Position numbers and translations under genes: made by a program. Shown here one piece after another: positions 33,600 to 42,217 of a DNA stretch of 64,000 nt. The notes beneath the pieces are model-generated. The model had not been told where the DNA came from. It searched no databases and was given only the letters and a program-made list of their open reading frames with translations. This DNA is from Streptomyces sp. DSM 110735 (GTDB lineage Bacteria > Actinomycetota > Actinomycetes > Streptomycetales > Streptomycetaceae). The stretch covers positions 525,008 through 589,007 of the forward strand of contig NZ_JACYHF010000002.1 of assembly GCF_016482685.1 (NCBI RefSeq), written 5' to 3'. The first letter of the stretch is position 1, and the number at the start of each line of letters is the position of its first letter.

Positions 33600-34244
33600 T
33601 CAGCAGGGCGGCGCGTCGTCGGTCGTACGCGCCCGCAGCCGGTCCCGCAGCTCGCCCGCCGGAATCCCGGCGCGCTCCAGCACCTCGACGGCCCGCGACC
33701 GCGGGTCGGTCACGAGGGCGGCGAGCAGATCGACGCCGTCGGCACCGCCGTGCGCACCCCGGCGCAGGGTGCCTCGCGCCTCGGCGTCGCGCAGCGCGGC
33801 GGCCGCGACCGGCGACCACCGTTCGCCGCCCGCGGCGACTTCCGCGCCGACCACCTCGGCACCGCCCTGCCAGCGCAGCCCGTATCCGATGCTGCGCTGC
33901 ACGAGATACCCGAGCAGCCGGGCGAGCTGGGTCGGCGTGCCGACGGCCGCGCGCGCCTCGGGGTCGGACTCCAGGAGCGAGTGCAGCAGATGGGCGCTGT
34001 CGATCTGCCGGTCGCCGTCGCGTACGGCTCTGCGGCGGGCACCGGCGATCACCGACGCGAAGCCGGTGCCGGTCCCGGCGTCGTTCTCGGCACGCGGCAC
34101 GCCCTCGTCGGGGGCGGACCGGCCGACTGTGCGGGGTTCCACACCAGACACCTCATCAGCCGCCGGAGCGGACGGCATCCACGAGGGGAACCATTCTCGC
34201 GTCCCACGCTGAGCGGACAACCGACCCGTCCCTCTCATCCTCAC
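33600..34244 (-). CDS. Clp N-terminal domain protein
   Basis: A 214-residue protein with two Clp-N repeats (about 60-115 and 130-200; D-S-A-H-L-L-H-S-L-L and G-V-D-L-L-A-A-L-V mark the two). Clp-N domains bind substrates or adaptors for ClpA/ClpC unfoldases. No ATPase domain is present, so it is a free-standing adaptor-like protein. The first 45 residues are low-complexity. ATG 34244 follows CCGTGAGG; ATG 34178 is an alternative. Partner ClpC is not in the window. Confidence 0.75.
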   Translation of the reverse strand: MRMRGTGRLSAQRGTREWFPSWMPSAPAADEVSGVEPRTVGRSAPDEGVPRAENDAGTGTGFASVIAGARRRAVRDGDRQIDSAHLLHSLLESDPEARAAVGTPTQLARLLGYLVQRSIGYGLRWQGGAEVVGAEVAAGGERWSPVAAAALRDAEARGTLRRGAHGGADGVDLLAALVTDPRSRAVEVLERAGIPAGELRDRLRARTTDDAPPC

Positions 34245-34312
34245 GGAGGAGATCCGGTCGATTCCGACTCAGGGGCGCGCGCCGCCTTGCATACGCCCCA
34301 TGAGGCAACCTC

Positions 34313-34537
34313 TTGCCCCTTTCGTACGTCACACATCAAGTGGAGGACGGATGTCTGTGCTGGCTGGTGGGCCTGCCGGCGGTGGACGGCAAGCAGTACG
34401 TGTACCGGGTGTACGCCCCGGACGACGCCCTGCTCGCCGACCTGTTCTGGGATGCCTGGCACTGCCACGACGAGAGCGCCCTCCCGCGCGCGTGGGACCT
34501 GTTCGACGCGGCGGTGATACGACGCGTACGAACGTAA
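34313..34537 (+). CDS. Small conserved-looking hypothetical protein
   Basis: A 74-residue protein rich in aromatic residues, with W-L-V-G-L-P-A, Y-V-Y-R-V-Y-A-P-D-D and D-L-F-W-D-A-W-H-C-H. Codon third positions are G/C-biased as in real genes. Start TTG 34313 has GAGG 7 bases upstream. It converges on the PadR gene with 7 bases between. Nothing in it points to a function. Confidence 0.55.
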   Translation: MPLSYVTHQVEDGCLCWLVGLPAVDGKQYVYRVYAPDDALLADLFWDAWHCHDESALPRAWDLFDAAVIRRVRT

Positions 34538-34544
34538 GGCTGGG

Positions 34545-35198
34545 TCAGTCCTCGTCCGCGAGGATGAGGTACAGCTTCTTGCGGGCCTCGTTGATGACGG
34601 TGAGCGCCTTCTCGCGCTGTTCCTTCGTGCCGGTCTTCCACACCTGACCGAAGGCTTCCATCAGCCCGAACCCGGCCTGCCGGATCTCGCTCAGCGCCTC
34701 CCAGTCGACACCGCGCGTGGCCTCCTCCCAGGGAGCTTCCGGACCTTCCTCGGCGGACGCGCGCCCGGTCTCGGTGAGGGAGAACAGCTTCTTGCCGCCC
34801 TCGCTCTCGCTGGCGATCAGACCCTCGTCCTCCAGGAGCTGGAGCGTGGGGTAAACGGAGCCGGGACTCGGCTTCCACGCACCCCCGCTGCGCTCCGCGA
34901 TCTCCTGGATCATCTCGTACCCGTGCATCGGCCGGTCCTTGAGCAGCGCCAGGATCGACGCCCGCACGTCACCACGCCGCGCCCGCCCCCGGCCACCGCC
35001 GCGCCCCATGCCACCCCACGGCCCCGGCCCGAACCCGTGCCGCCCCGGCCCCCCAGGACCACCAGGACCGAACCCCGGTCCCCCGGGCCCGAACGGCCCG
35101 AACGCCTCCCGCAGCCCCTCGACTCCCTCGAACGCCCCCCAGCCCTGCCGCCCGGGCCCGCCAGAACGATGCCCACGCTCGAATCCATGGTTCCGCAT
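34545..35198 (-). CDS. PadR family transcriptional regulator with Gly/Pro-rich N-terminus
   Basis: A 217-residue PadR regulator. Residues 20-75 are a Gly/Pro/Phe-rich low-complexity stretch (G-P-G-G-P-G repeats). The PadR winged helix follows at about 78-150 (A-L-L-K-D-R-P-M-H-G-Y-E-M-I and P-S-P-G-S-V-Y-P-T-L-Q), then a C-terminal helical dimer part. ATG 35198 has GGAGTGG upstream; ATG 35258 would add 20 residues. A CGATATATCG palindrome at 35264-35273 may be its autoregulatory site. No target transporter is adjacent. Confidence 0.85.
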   Translation of the reverse strand: MRNHGFERGHRSGGPGRQGWGAFEGVEGLREAFGPFGPGGPGFGPGGPGGPGRHGFGPGPWGGMGRGGGRGRARRGDVRASILALLKDRPMHGYEMIQEIAERSGGAWKPSPGSVYPTLQLLEDEGLIASESEGGKKLFSLTETGRASAEEGPEAPWEEATRGVDWEALSEIRQAGFGLMEAFGQVWKTGTKEQREKALTVINEARKKLYLILADED

Positions 35199-35263
35199 CG
35201 CGACCACTCCATTCCATCGTCGATCAGTCACGTACCCATCGCGTTCCTTACGCGACATCTCAA

Positions 35264-35273
35264 CGATATATCG
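35264..35273. promoter_or_regulatory. Candidate PadR operator
   Basis: CGATATATCG is a perfect 10-base palindrome, A/T-rich in a G/C-rich region, about 65 bases upstream of the PadR start. PadR proteins often bind A/T-centred palindromes at their own promoter. Confidence 0.45.
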
Positions 35274-35417
35274 GTACCCGACTTACGACAATGCCTTCGC
35301 GCAGAAATCCCTGACCGAGCGGATCACCGCCCCCACCGTGAGAGAGTGGCGAACAGCTCTCGTCCAGGCGTCCGTTGGAGTGGGTACGACTGGCGGGTGT
35401 CCGGCTGGAGGCCCGGA

Positions 35418-36515
35418 ATGAAGATCCCTGACGTGTCACGCGGTGCTCGCCTGGCAGCCCACGGCGCCGTTTCCACGTCGTTGGCACTGTGCGGTGATCG
35501 CAGACTGCGCGAACTCGTGGAGGGAGCCACACCGGTCGGTTCCGGCATCGGCGGCGCGACCGTACGGGTGGACGTCGACGGAACCCCGGTCTTCGTCAAG
35601 CAGGTACCCCTGACCGAACTGGAGCGACGGCCGGAGAACCTTCACTCCACGGCGAATCTGTTCGCCGTTCCCTCCTTCTGCCAGTACGGAATCGGCAGTA
35701 TCGGCAGCCCGGGGTGCGGAGCCTGGCGGGAGCTGGCCGTGCACACCATGACGACAAACTGGGTGCTGGCGGGAGACTACGAGGGTTTCCCCCTGATGTA
35801 CCACTGGCGGGTGTTACCGGGGCCCGTCCGGCCGCTTCCCGAGGAGCTGGCCGATGTGGAACAAGCCGTCGCCTACTGGGGAGGCCGGTCGGGCGTACGG
35901 CGCCGGATCGAGGCGCTTCAGCGGTCCACGGCGAGCCTCGTGCTGTTCCTGGAGTACATCCCGCACAACCTGCACGACTGGCTGGGCGTCCAGTTCGCGG
36001 CCGGTGACGAGGCGGCCGGGCGCGCCTGCGCCCTGGTGGACCACGAGTTGCAGGCCGGCACCTCGTTCATGAGCGCCCGCGGGCTGCTGCACTTCGACGC
36101 TCACTTCAAGAACATCCTGACCGACGGCCACCGCCTGTACTTCGCGGACTACGGCCTCGCGCTCTCCTCCCGCTTCGACCTGTCCCCGGACGAGGCAGAT
36201 TTCCACCACCGGCACCGAGACCACGACCGCGCCTACACGGCCTCGTACCTGGTGTACTGGCTGGTCACCGCCCTGTACGGGTACGACTGGGACGAGCGCC
36301 TCGCGCTGGTCCGCGCATGTGCCGAGGGCGAGCGCCCCACGGGGATCCCGGCGGCGGCCGCCGCGCTCATCACCCGCCATGCGCCGCTCGCCGCTGTGAT
36401 GTGGGACTTCTTCCGCAAGCTCCAGGAGGAGAACTGGGAGACTCCCTACCCGCTGGAAGCGCTCCGCCACGCCGGGCGGCAGGACAGCCCGCTTGATACG
36501 CAGACAGAGCCATGA
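35418..36515 (+). CDS. Atypical protein-kinase-fold protein
   Basis: A 365-residue kinase-fold protein. It shows a Gly-rich loop G-S-G-I-G-G (41-46), Lys61 in V-F-V-K-Q-V, a possible Glu105, the catalytic loop H-F-D-A-H-F-K-N (225-232; Asp227 and Asn232) and the metal motif D-Y-G (244-246). All key kinase residues are therefore present in variant form. It has no transmembrane or PASTA part, so it is cytoplasmic. The substrate may be a protein or a small molecule. ATG 35418 has GGAGG 6 bases upstream. The PhzF gene follows after 98 bases but has its own promoter. Confidence 0.75.
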   Translation: MKIPDVSRGARLAAHGAVSTSLALCGDRRLRELVEGATPVGSGIGGATVRVDVDGTPVFVKQVPLTELERRPENLHSTANLFAVPSFCQYGIGSIGSPGCGAWRELAVHTMTTNWVLAGDYEGFPLMYHWRVLPGPVRPLPEELADVEQAVAYWGGRSGVRRRIEALQRSTASLVLFLEYIPHNLHDWLGVQFAAGDEAAGRACALVDHELQAGTSFMSARGLLHFDAHFKNILTDGHRLYFADYGLALSSRFDLSPDEADFHHRHRDHDRAYTASYLVYWLVTALYGYDWDERLALVRACAEGERPTGIPAAAAALITRHAPLAAVMWDFFRKLQEENWETPYPLEALRHAGRQDSPLDTQTEP

Positions 36516-36575
36516 GCCCGCTCTCGTGATCACCACGCCGACCGCCCACGCCGGTCCACCCCGCCCCAACTGGCC

Positions 36576-36606
36576 TTGGACGCCCCCTCGTCCGGCGCTC
36601 TAGGGT
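36576..36606 (+). promoter_or_regulatory. Promoter of the PhzF gene (TTGGAC-19-TAGGGT)
   Basis: TTGGAC (36576-36581) and TAGGGT (36601-36606) have a 19-base spacer, and the -10 ends 7 bases before ATG 36614, giving a leaderless mRNA. Confidence 0.6.
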
Positions 36607-36613
36607 CGGCGCC

Positions 36614-37426
36614 ATGCGCATTCGAATCGTGGACGCCTTCACCGATCTGCCCTTCACCGGGAACCCCGCCGGAGTGGTCCTCCTGGACGACGTGTTTCCC
36701 GACGACGACTGGCTGCAGAACGTCGCCGCCGAGGTGAACCACCCCGAGACCGCGTTCGCCCACCGGTTCCCGGAGGGCGGTGAGGCGGACTGGGCGCTGC
36801 GCTGGTTCACCCCCGCCACCGAGGTCGCGATGTGCGGGCACGCCACCCTCGCCACGGCCCACATCCTGCACACCACCGGCACGCACGAGGGACCGGTACG
36901 GTTCGCCACCCGCAGCGGGGTCCTCACGGCCACGCCCGGCGACGAAGGCTGGATCACCCTGGACTTCCCGACCGCCCCGCTCACCGAGGTGGCCGCCCCG
37001 GAGGGACTCGCGCGGGCGCTCGGCGCGGACCCGGTCGCGGTCTACGACACCGGACCCGAAGTGGGCGACCTGCTGGTCGAGTTGGCCGACGAGAAGGCCG
37101 TACTGGAGCTGTCCCCCGACCCCAAGGAGATCGCCGGGTGCTCCTCGCGCGGCGTCATCGTCACCGCCCGCGCCGAAAACCCCACGCTCGGCTGCGACTT
37201 CGTCTCCCGCTGCTTCTTCCCGAACGTCGGCATCGACGAGGACAGCGTCACCGGCAGCGCCCACACCGCCCTCGCCCCCTACTGGTCCGCCCGCCTCGAC
37301 CGCGACGACCTCACCGGTCTCCAGGCGTCCCGCCGCACCGGCTACGTCCGCACCCGGCTGCGCGGCGACCGCACCCTGCTGATCGGCCGCGCGGTGACGG
37401 TGATCGACGGGGAACTGCACGCCTGA
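36614..37426 (+). CDS. PhzF family isomerase
   Basis: A 270-residue PhzF-fold protein. The catalytic Glu45 lies in N-H-P-E-T-A-F, and the second-half signature C-G-H-A-T-L-A is at 74-80 with G-S-A-H-T-A near residue 218. PhzF itself isomerises dihydro-hydroxyanthranilate in phenazine synthesis; most family members outside that pathway have unknown substrates. No phenazine genes are near, so a phenazine role is unlikely. The gene has its own leaderless promoter. Confidence 0.88.
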   Translation: MRIRIVDAFTDLPFTGNPAGVVLLDDVFPDDDWLQNVAAEVNHPETAFAHRFPEGGEADWALRWFTPATEVAMCGHATLATAHILHTTGTHEGPVRFATRSGVLTATPGDEGWITLDFPTAPLTEVAAPEGLARALGADPVAVYDTGPEVGDLLVELADEKAVLELSPDPKEIAGCSSRGVIVTARAENPTLGCDFVSRCFFPNVGIDEDSVTGSAHTALAPYWSARLDRDDLTGLQASRRTGYVRTRLRGDRTLLIGRAVTVIDGELHA

Positions 37427-37472
37427 TGGGCGGAGTTGCGCAAGTGGGACGGTGTCGACTCGGCGCCGTCCC

Positions 37473-38267
37473 TCAAGCCGTCGGCAGCCACCCCACCTTG
37501 CCCGCGAGGAGCGCGTACCCGACGAACGCGCCGATGTCGAGCAGCGAGTGCGCGACGACCAGGGGACCGACCCGGCCCCAACGGCGGTACAGCCAGACGA
37601 AGACCACGCCCATGACCATGTTGCCGATGAAGCCGCCGATGCCCTGGTAGAGGTGGTACGAGCCGCGCAGCACCGCGCTGGCGACCAGGGCGGTACCGGG
37701 CGTCCAGCCCAACTGCCCCAGTCTGCGCAGCAGATAGCCGACGACGATGACCTCTTCGAGCACCGCGTTCTGCACAGCGGACAGCACAAGGACGGGGAAC
37801 TTCCACCACACGTCGGGCAACGCCTCGGGCACCACGGTGAGGTTGAAGCCGAGGGCGCGTGCAGCGAGGTAGAAGGCGATACCGGTACTGCCGATCACCG
37901 CCGCGACCGCGGCGCCCCGCGCCAGGTCCGACCACGGGCGACTGCGGTCGAACCCGATGACCCGGAGGCTCTTGCCCTCCCGCTGCAGCAGATGCGCCAC
38001 GAGGAACACGGGCACCAGCGCGGACGCGATGCCGAAGAGCTGCCAGGCGAGGTCCAGCCAGGGACGCCCGGGCGCGGCCGAGGCGTTGAGCGTGGCCGCC
38101 TGATCCTTGAGCCCCCCGGGTTCGGTGACCGACCCGACGAAACTGATGAGCGCGGACACCCCGCTCGCCCCCAGCGAGAGCGCCAGCACGAGCAGGGTCT
38201 CGTCCCGCAGCATCCGCCGCGGACTCCGCTCCCGGGGAAGGGACTCGGCCACCGGTTCAGCCTCCAC
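37473..38267 (-). CDS. CPBP family intramembrane metalloprotease
   Basis: A 264-residue membrane protein with about seven hydrophobic segments. The CPBP/Abi signature is visible as V-L-E-E-V-I-V-V-G-Y-L-L-R-R followed by a later Y-H-L-Y-Q-G-I-G-G-F-I-G-N and a third V-A-H-S-L-L-D, giving the Glu-Glu, His and His/Asn metal residues. Relatives cleave prenylated or other membrane substrates or protect from bacteriocins. The start is uncertain: GTG 38267, GTG 38252 (with GGTGGAGG upstream) and TTG 38294 are all possible. Convergent with PhzF. Confidence 0.82.
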   Translation of the reverse strand: MEAEPVAESLPRERSPRRMLRDETLLVLALSLGASGVSALISFVGSVTEPGGLKDQAATLNASAAPGRPWLDLAWQLFGIASALVPVFLVAHLLQREGKSLRVIGFDRSRPWSDLARGAAVAAVIGSTGIAFYLAARALGFNLTVVPEALPDVWWKFPVLVLSAVQNAVLEEVIVVGYLLRRLGQLGWTPGTALVASAVLRGSYHLYQGIGGFIGNMVMGVVFVWLYRRWGRVGPLVVAHSLLDIGAFVGYALLAGKVGWLPTA

Positions 38268-38638
38268 CTGCGCTCGACCTCGAAGACCCCGCAAGGATCG
38301 CAGAACCGAGGAGGCGAACCACGCACCGGGTCACCGCCCCTGAGCCAGGCACGGTCCACGTCGCCGCTCCGTAACACCGACGCGGTCAAGCGGCAGCGCC
38401 ACGCAAGACCCCGGAAGCACCCGGGCACAGCCGACCTCGCCGCCCCGCCCCGGAGCACCGGCGTCGCCGACCCCGCCCGCCCTTCTCACCCGAGAAGCAC
38501 CGGCGCGACCGGCTCCACCACGCCCCTCACCTCATGAGCACCCGGCGCAGCGACGGCACCGTCCGGTCACCCCAGGAGCACTGCCCCCCTCAGAAACCAC
38601 GCCCGCCCCAACACCTCGCCACACCCGCGGAGCGCCCC
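38268..38638. other. Gap without a recognisable gene
   Basis: A 371-base gap between the CPBP protease start and the stop of the glutamate-cysteine ligase gene, both on the minus strand. It is C-rich, with no supported frame, RNA or strong hairpin. It should contain the protease promoter, which I could not place. Confidence 0.4.
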
Positions 38639-40156
38639 TCACCCCAGAGCCACCGCCGCAGGCACCCCCACCGGCCACGTGTGCACCGGCTCGCCCGCGT
38701 GCATCAGCTCGCCGTACCGACGTGTCGTGGCAGCCAGGGCCGCCTCCCGGTCCATGCCCCGTTCCAGGGCCCGGTGGAAGGTGGCCGCCTGCCAGGAGGC
38801 GCCGTTGACGCGGCGGCGGCAGCGTTCCTCGATCACGCCGAGGTAGAAGTCGCGGTCGGCGGGTTCGATGCCCCAGGCGTCGAGCCCGGCCGAGGCCATG
38901 GGGAGGAGTTCCTCGCGGACGAGGGTGACCGCGTCGGTCTCGCCGACGCCGCCGTAGCGACCCCGCCGGGGCCAGACGAAGCGGGCGTCGATGCCGTACC
39001 GGCAGGCCGCGTCGAAGTTGGCCTCGGCGGCGGTGAACGGCAGCCGGGTCCACACCGGGCGGGGCTCCTCGGCGAGGGCGCGCACCAGCCCGTAGTAGAA
39101 CGCGGCGTTGGCGATCACGTCGGTGATGGTGGGTCCCGCGGGCAGCACCCGGTTCTCCACGCGCAGATGCGGTACGCCGTCCGCGATGTCGTAGACGGGC
39201 CGGTTCCAGCGGTACACCGTGCCGTTGTGCAGGACGAGTTCGGCGAGCCGGGGGACGCCGCCCGCGTCGAGGACCTCCAGCGGGTCCTCGTCGTCGCAGA
39301 TCGGCAGCAGGGACGGGAAGTAGCGCAGGTTCTCCTCGAACAGCTCGTACGCGGAGGACACCCACCGCTCCCCGAACCAGGTCCGCGGTCGCACCCCCTG
39401 CGCCTGCAGCTCCGGCGGACGCGTGTCCGTCGCCTGGAGGAACAGCGGTGGCCGGGACTCGCGCCACAGCTCGTGCCCGAAGAGGAAGGGCGAGTTGGCG
39501 CCGACCGCGATCTGTGCCGCGCTCGCGACCTGCGCCGCGTTCCACACGTCCGCGAACCGCCCCGGCGTGACCTGGAGATGCAGTTGTACGGAGGTGCACG
39601 CCGCCTCGGGGACGATGGACTTGGAGGTGCACCGCAGATGCTCGACCCCGTCGATGTCGAGCCGGAAGTCCTCACCGCGCGCGGCGACGATCTGGTCGTT
39701 GAGGAGGGCGTACCGGTCCACCTCGGAGAGGTTGGAGGAGACCAGGTCGTCACGGCCGAGCGTGGGCAGGATGCCGATCATCAGGATGCCCGCGTCGACC
39801 TCGCCGGCCTTGCGGTCGGCGTACGCGAGCGACGTGCGCAGTTCCTCGGCCAGCCCGTCGAAAACCCGGCCGCCCAGCCGGTGCGGCGCTATGTTCACCT
39901 CCAGATTGAACATGGCGAGTTCGGTCTGGAAATCCCGGCTGGCGATCCGCTCCAGAACCTGACCGTTCAACATTCGCGGCAGGCCGTCGGCACCGGCGAG
40001 ATTCAATTCGATCTCGAGCCCCATGAGGTTCTTGGGCCGGTCGAAACGCTTCTCTGCCAGCAGCCGCTCCAGTCCCGCCAGGCACCTCTGGAGCTTTTCG
40101 CGGTAGCGCCCGCGATCGGACAGGTCGAACGACCCTGCCACGACCTTCTCCCCCAT
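38639..40156 (-). CDS. Glutamate-cysteine ligase family protein
   Basis: A 505-residue carboxylate-amine ligase of the GCS2 class. The start of the ATP/metal site is seen in M-G-L-E-I-E-L-N-L (Glu47, Glu49), with N-L-E-V-N-I near residue 85 and a later R-V-E-N-R-V-L-P segment. Family members join glutamate to cysteine or other amines. Streptomycetes use mycothiol rather than glutathione, so the product is unlikely to be a glutathione precursor; the protein is also longer than YbdK-type enzymes. ATG 40156 has GGAGGGATA about 9 bases upstream. It stands alone. Confidence 0.8.
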   Translation of the reverse strand: MGEKVVAGSFDLSDRGRYREKLQRCLAGLERLLAEKRFDRPKNLMGLEIELNLAGADGLPRMLNGQVLERIASRDFQTELAMFNLEVNIAPHRLGGRVFDGLAEELRTSLAYADRKAGEVDAGILMIGILPTLGRDDLVSSNLSEVDRYALLNDQIVAARGEDFRLDIDGVEHLRCTSKSIVPEAACTSVQLHLQVTPGRFADVWNAAQVASAAQIAVGANSPFLFGHELWRESRPPLFLQATDTRPPELQAQGVRPRTWFGERWVSSAYELFEENLRYFPSLLPICDDEDPLEVLDAGGVPRLAELVLHNGTVYRWNRPVYDIADGVPHLRVENRVLPAGPTITDVIANAAFYYGLVRALAEEPRPVWTRLPFTAAEANFDAACRYGIDARFVWPRRGRYGGVGETDAVTLVREELLPMASAGLDAWGIEPADRDFYLGVIEERCRRRVNGASWQAATFHRALERGMDREAALAATTRRYGELMHAGEPVHTWPVGVPAAVALG

Positions 40157-40750
40157 GCAAATATCCCTCCTCGGACGGGCGACCCGAGGGTCCGGCCGCC
40201 GGGCTCACCGGTCCGGGCTCCCCGGATCAGGTGGGATGATGCCCAGCGGAAGCGATCCATAACGCCGCATCCGGCCTCGCCGCCCGTTATTCTGTCGTGG
40301 TGTCCCGCGGCACATTCACTGGGCATACCGCAGCACGCACCTTCGGGTGCCCAGATCGTCTCGTGAAAAACGCCGACGACATTCGGCCGACCGCGTGACA
40401 CGCGGAGCGCGAGGTCAGCGGCGCGGACCGCCCCGGAAATCGGGAGGAATACCGCAGATTCCCGGCCGGATATCCGCTTGTTCCGATCACCGGAATCCGA
40501 TAGCCGAAACACCACCTGAACACGTGTCGTATAAACTTCGCGGAGAAGGCCGAAGGTTGGCGCCCCGGTATCGGTTTCCGACGCGTTCCCACCGTGTTCC
40601 CGCCGTCAGGTGACGGACGGCGGGCCTCAGCCACACCCGCGTCCACCGCCCCGGGCCCCCATCTCCCAGGCCGCCCACCTGTGAGCAGACAGCGCCGTCC
40701 GCCCTACCCTCCTCGCGCCGCCGCGCCTGTCGAACGAGAGGCGACCCACC
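40157..40750. other. Long intergenic region with lower G+C
   Basis: A 594-base gap between divergent genes. Its G+C is visibly lower than the flanks, with stretches such as GTATAAACTTCG near 40530. A 5-base stem with a TTCG loop is at 40337-40350. No frame is supported by codon use or ribosome sites. It should contain the promoters of both flanking genes and might hold a small RNA. Confidence 0.45.
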
Positions 40751-41335
40751 ATGCCGCTGCACGTTCCCCCTGCCCCCGCGCCCGCACTGCGCACCGTCCT
40801 CACGGCCCTCGGTTCCCCCACCGCGGTACGTGAGGCCCGCACCCCCTCCCTGCGCGCAGCTCAGGGACCTGTCACCGCCGAACTCCCGCTCGCCGTGCAC
40901 GTGTTGGACCACGCCACCGACCCGGGTCCGGCCGCGACCCGGCTGGCGGGCTGGCGTTTCCTCATCCGCTCCGGCGACCGTGTCGTGGCCGCCGCGGACA
41001 CCATGCCGACCCCCGACGGCTGGGCCTTCTCGCGCTTCTTCGAGGGTCCCTACCTGCCCTCCACCGAACGCGCGCTGCAGCAGGCCGAGACCCTGCAACA
41101 GCCGTACCAGCCACGCCTGTTGTCCGTACCCGGTCTGTACATGCTCACCCTGTGGCTGCACGGCGACATCACCGCCGACCCGGCCGAGGGATTCCCCGCC
41201 GCCGACGACCTGCTGATCCCGCTCGCCCCGGCACCGCCCGGCATCTCCGCGCACCGGCCGCACCGCGTCTCGGAGTTGCTGCCCGTCCTCACCCTCCGGG
41301 CGAACCGCCTCCCGCTCCTCGGCTCCCCCGCCTGA
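40751..41335 (+). CDS. Conserved-looking hypothetical protein
   Basis: A 194-residue soluble protein with no signal or membrane segment. It contains W-R-F-L-I-R-S-G-D-R-V-V-A-A-A near residue 70 and a hydrophobic strand L-L-S-V-P-G-L-Y-M-L-T-L-W near residue 125. No motif I recognise. ATG 40751 has GAGAGG 8 bases upstream. It ends at a strong hairpin terminator at 41410-41442. Confidence 0.7.
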   Translation: MPLHVPPAPAPALRTVLTALGSPTAVREARTPSLRAAQGPVTAELPLAVHVLDHATDPGPAATRLAGWRFLIRSGDRVVAAADTMPTPDGWAFSRFFEGPYLPSTERALQQAETLQQPYQPRLLSVPGLYMLTLWLHGDITADPAEGFPAADDLLIPLAPAPPGISAHRPHRVSELLPVLTLRANRLPLLGSPA

Positions 41336-41688
41336 CCGAAACCGACACCGGACCGAGCCCGACAGCGACACCGGTGCCGACACCGGCACCGGACTGAATT
41401 TGCACCCCCGTACCCCGCTTCCGCGCGCCGGAAGCGGGGTACGACTGTCCCCGGGCCGACGCCACGACCCGCATGGAGCCGCCGGATCATCCCGGACCGC
41501 CCATGTGGACCATGCGGACTAGCCCCTTCCGGTGGCTGCGAACCACCCAAAATGACAGTGCAGTTGGATTGAACCGTCCGCGTGGGTGACACGTCATCAA
41601 CCTGTGAGAAGCGGTGCCGCGAAATCCCTGCGGAACGACCTCCGTAGGGCAACACTGGGTTCCGACCGACTCATTACGGGGGACGGAC
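41336..41688. other. Gap with terminator and DUF5999 promoter region
   Basis: A 353-base gap. It starts with the terminator at 41410-41442, and a small stem GGTGG/CCACC lies near 41530-41548. The right half should hold the DUF5999 promoter; TAGGGC near 41645 is a weak -10 candidate. No gene is supported. Confidence 0.45.
41410..41442 (+). terminator. Hairpin terminator
   Basis: A perfect 14-base inverted repeat (41410-41423/41429-41442) with a 5-base loop, downstream of the 194-residue hypothetical gene. Confidence 0.85.
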
Positions 41689-41925
41689 ATGACCACGACA
41701 GAGCGAGAGATCCCACCCATGTGCCAGCACCAGCCGCCGTGCCCGCCAGCCGAGTCCGCCGACCGCGAGTCCGCCCGCCTCGTGGCGCACCACCCGGAGC
41801 AGGGATGGAGTCTGCTGTGCAACGGCGTCCTGCTCTTCGAGGACACCGGTGAGCTGCTGCCCGACGGCCGGGTGATCGCCCCGCACCGCCCGCTCGGCGC
41901 GGACCACGTGATGACCGCCGCCTGA
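41689..41925 (+). CDS. DUF5999 small protein
   Basis: A 78-residue protein with the DUF5999 features: an M-C-Q-H-Q-P-P-C-P opening with paired Cys/His, W-S-L-L-C-N-G-V-L-L-F-E-D-T-G-E-L-L-P near residue 45 and G-R-V-I-A-P-H-R-P. It is a streptomycete small protein of unknown role, possibly metal-binding through C-x-H-x-x-x-C. ATG 41689 has GGGGGACGG upstream; an internal ATG at 41719 would give the shorter form. A universal stress protein gene follows. Confidence 0.85.
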   Translation: MTTTEREIPPMCQHQPPCPPAESADRESARLVAHHPEQGWSLLCNGVLLFEDTGELLPDGRVIAPHRPLGADHVMTAA

Positions 41926-42217
41926 TCCTGAGCGGCGCACCGAGCACCACCCGGGTGCCCCGCGGGGCACCCGGCGATCCGAGGGGCCGGACGCACACCG
42001 ACCATGTGCGCACCGGCCCCGACGCATGTCCGGGACCGGTACACGCCCGGACCCTCCCCTCGACCGGACCGTCCCTCCGACCGAACCCTCCCCTCAGCCC
42101 CACCCCCTCGTCAGGGACCTGCCAGGGAAGCCCCGCCGACTGGTCGGATCCGCCCGGTGGGAGTGGGATGGAAGGAGAGCCCCGCGCGCGGGGAGAGCCG
42201 TCTTGAGGAACGGTGCT

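Noticed and set aside
36614..37426. Phenazine biosynthesis from the PhzF homologue
   Set aside because: No other phz genes are present and PhzF-like proteins are widespread with unrelated roles.
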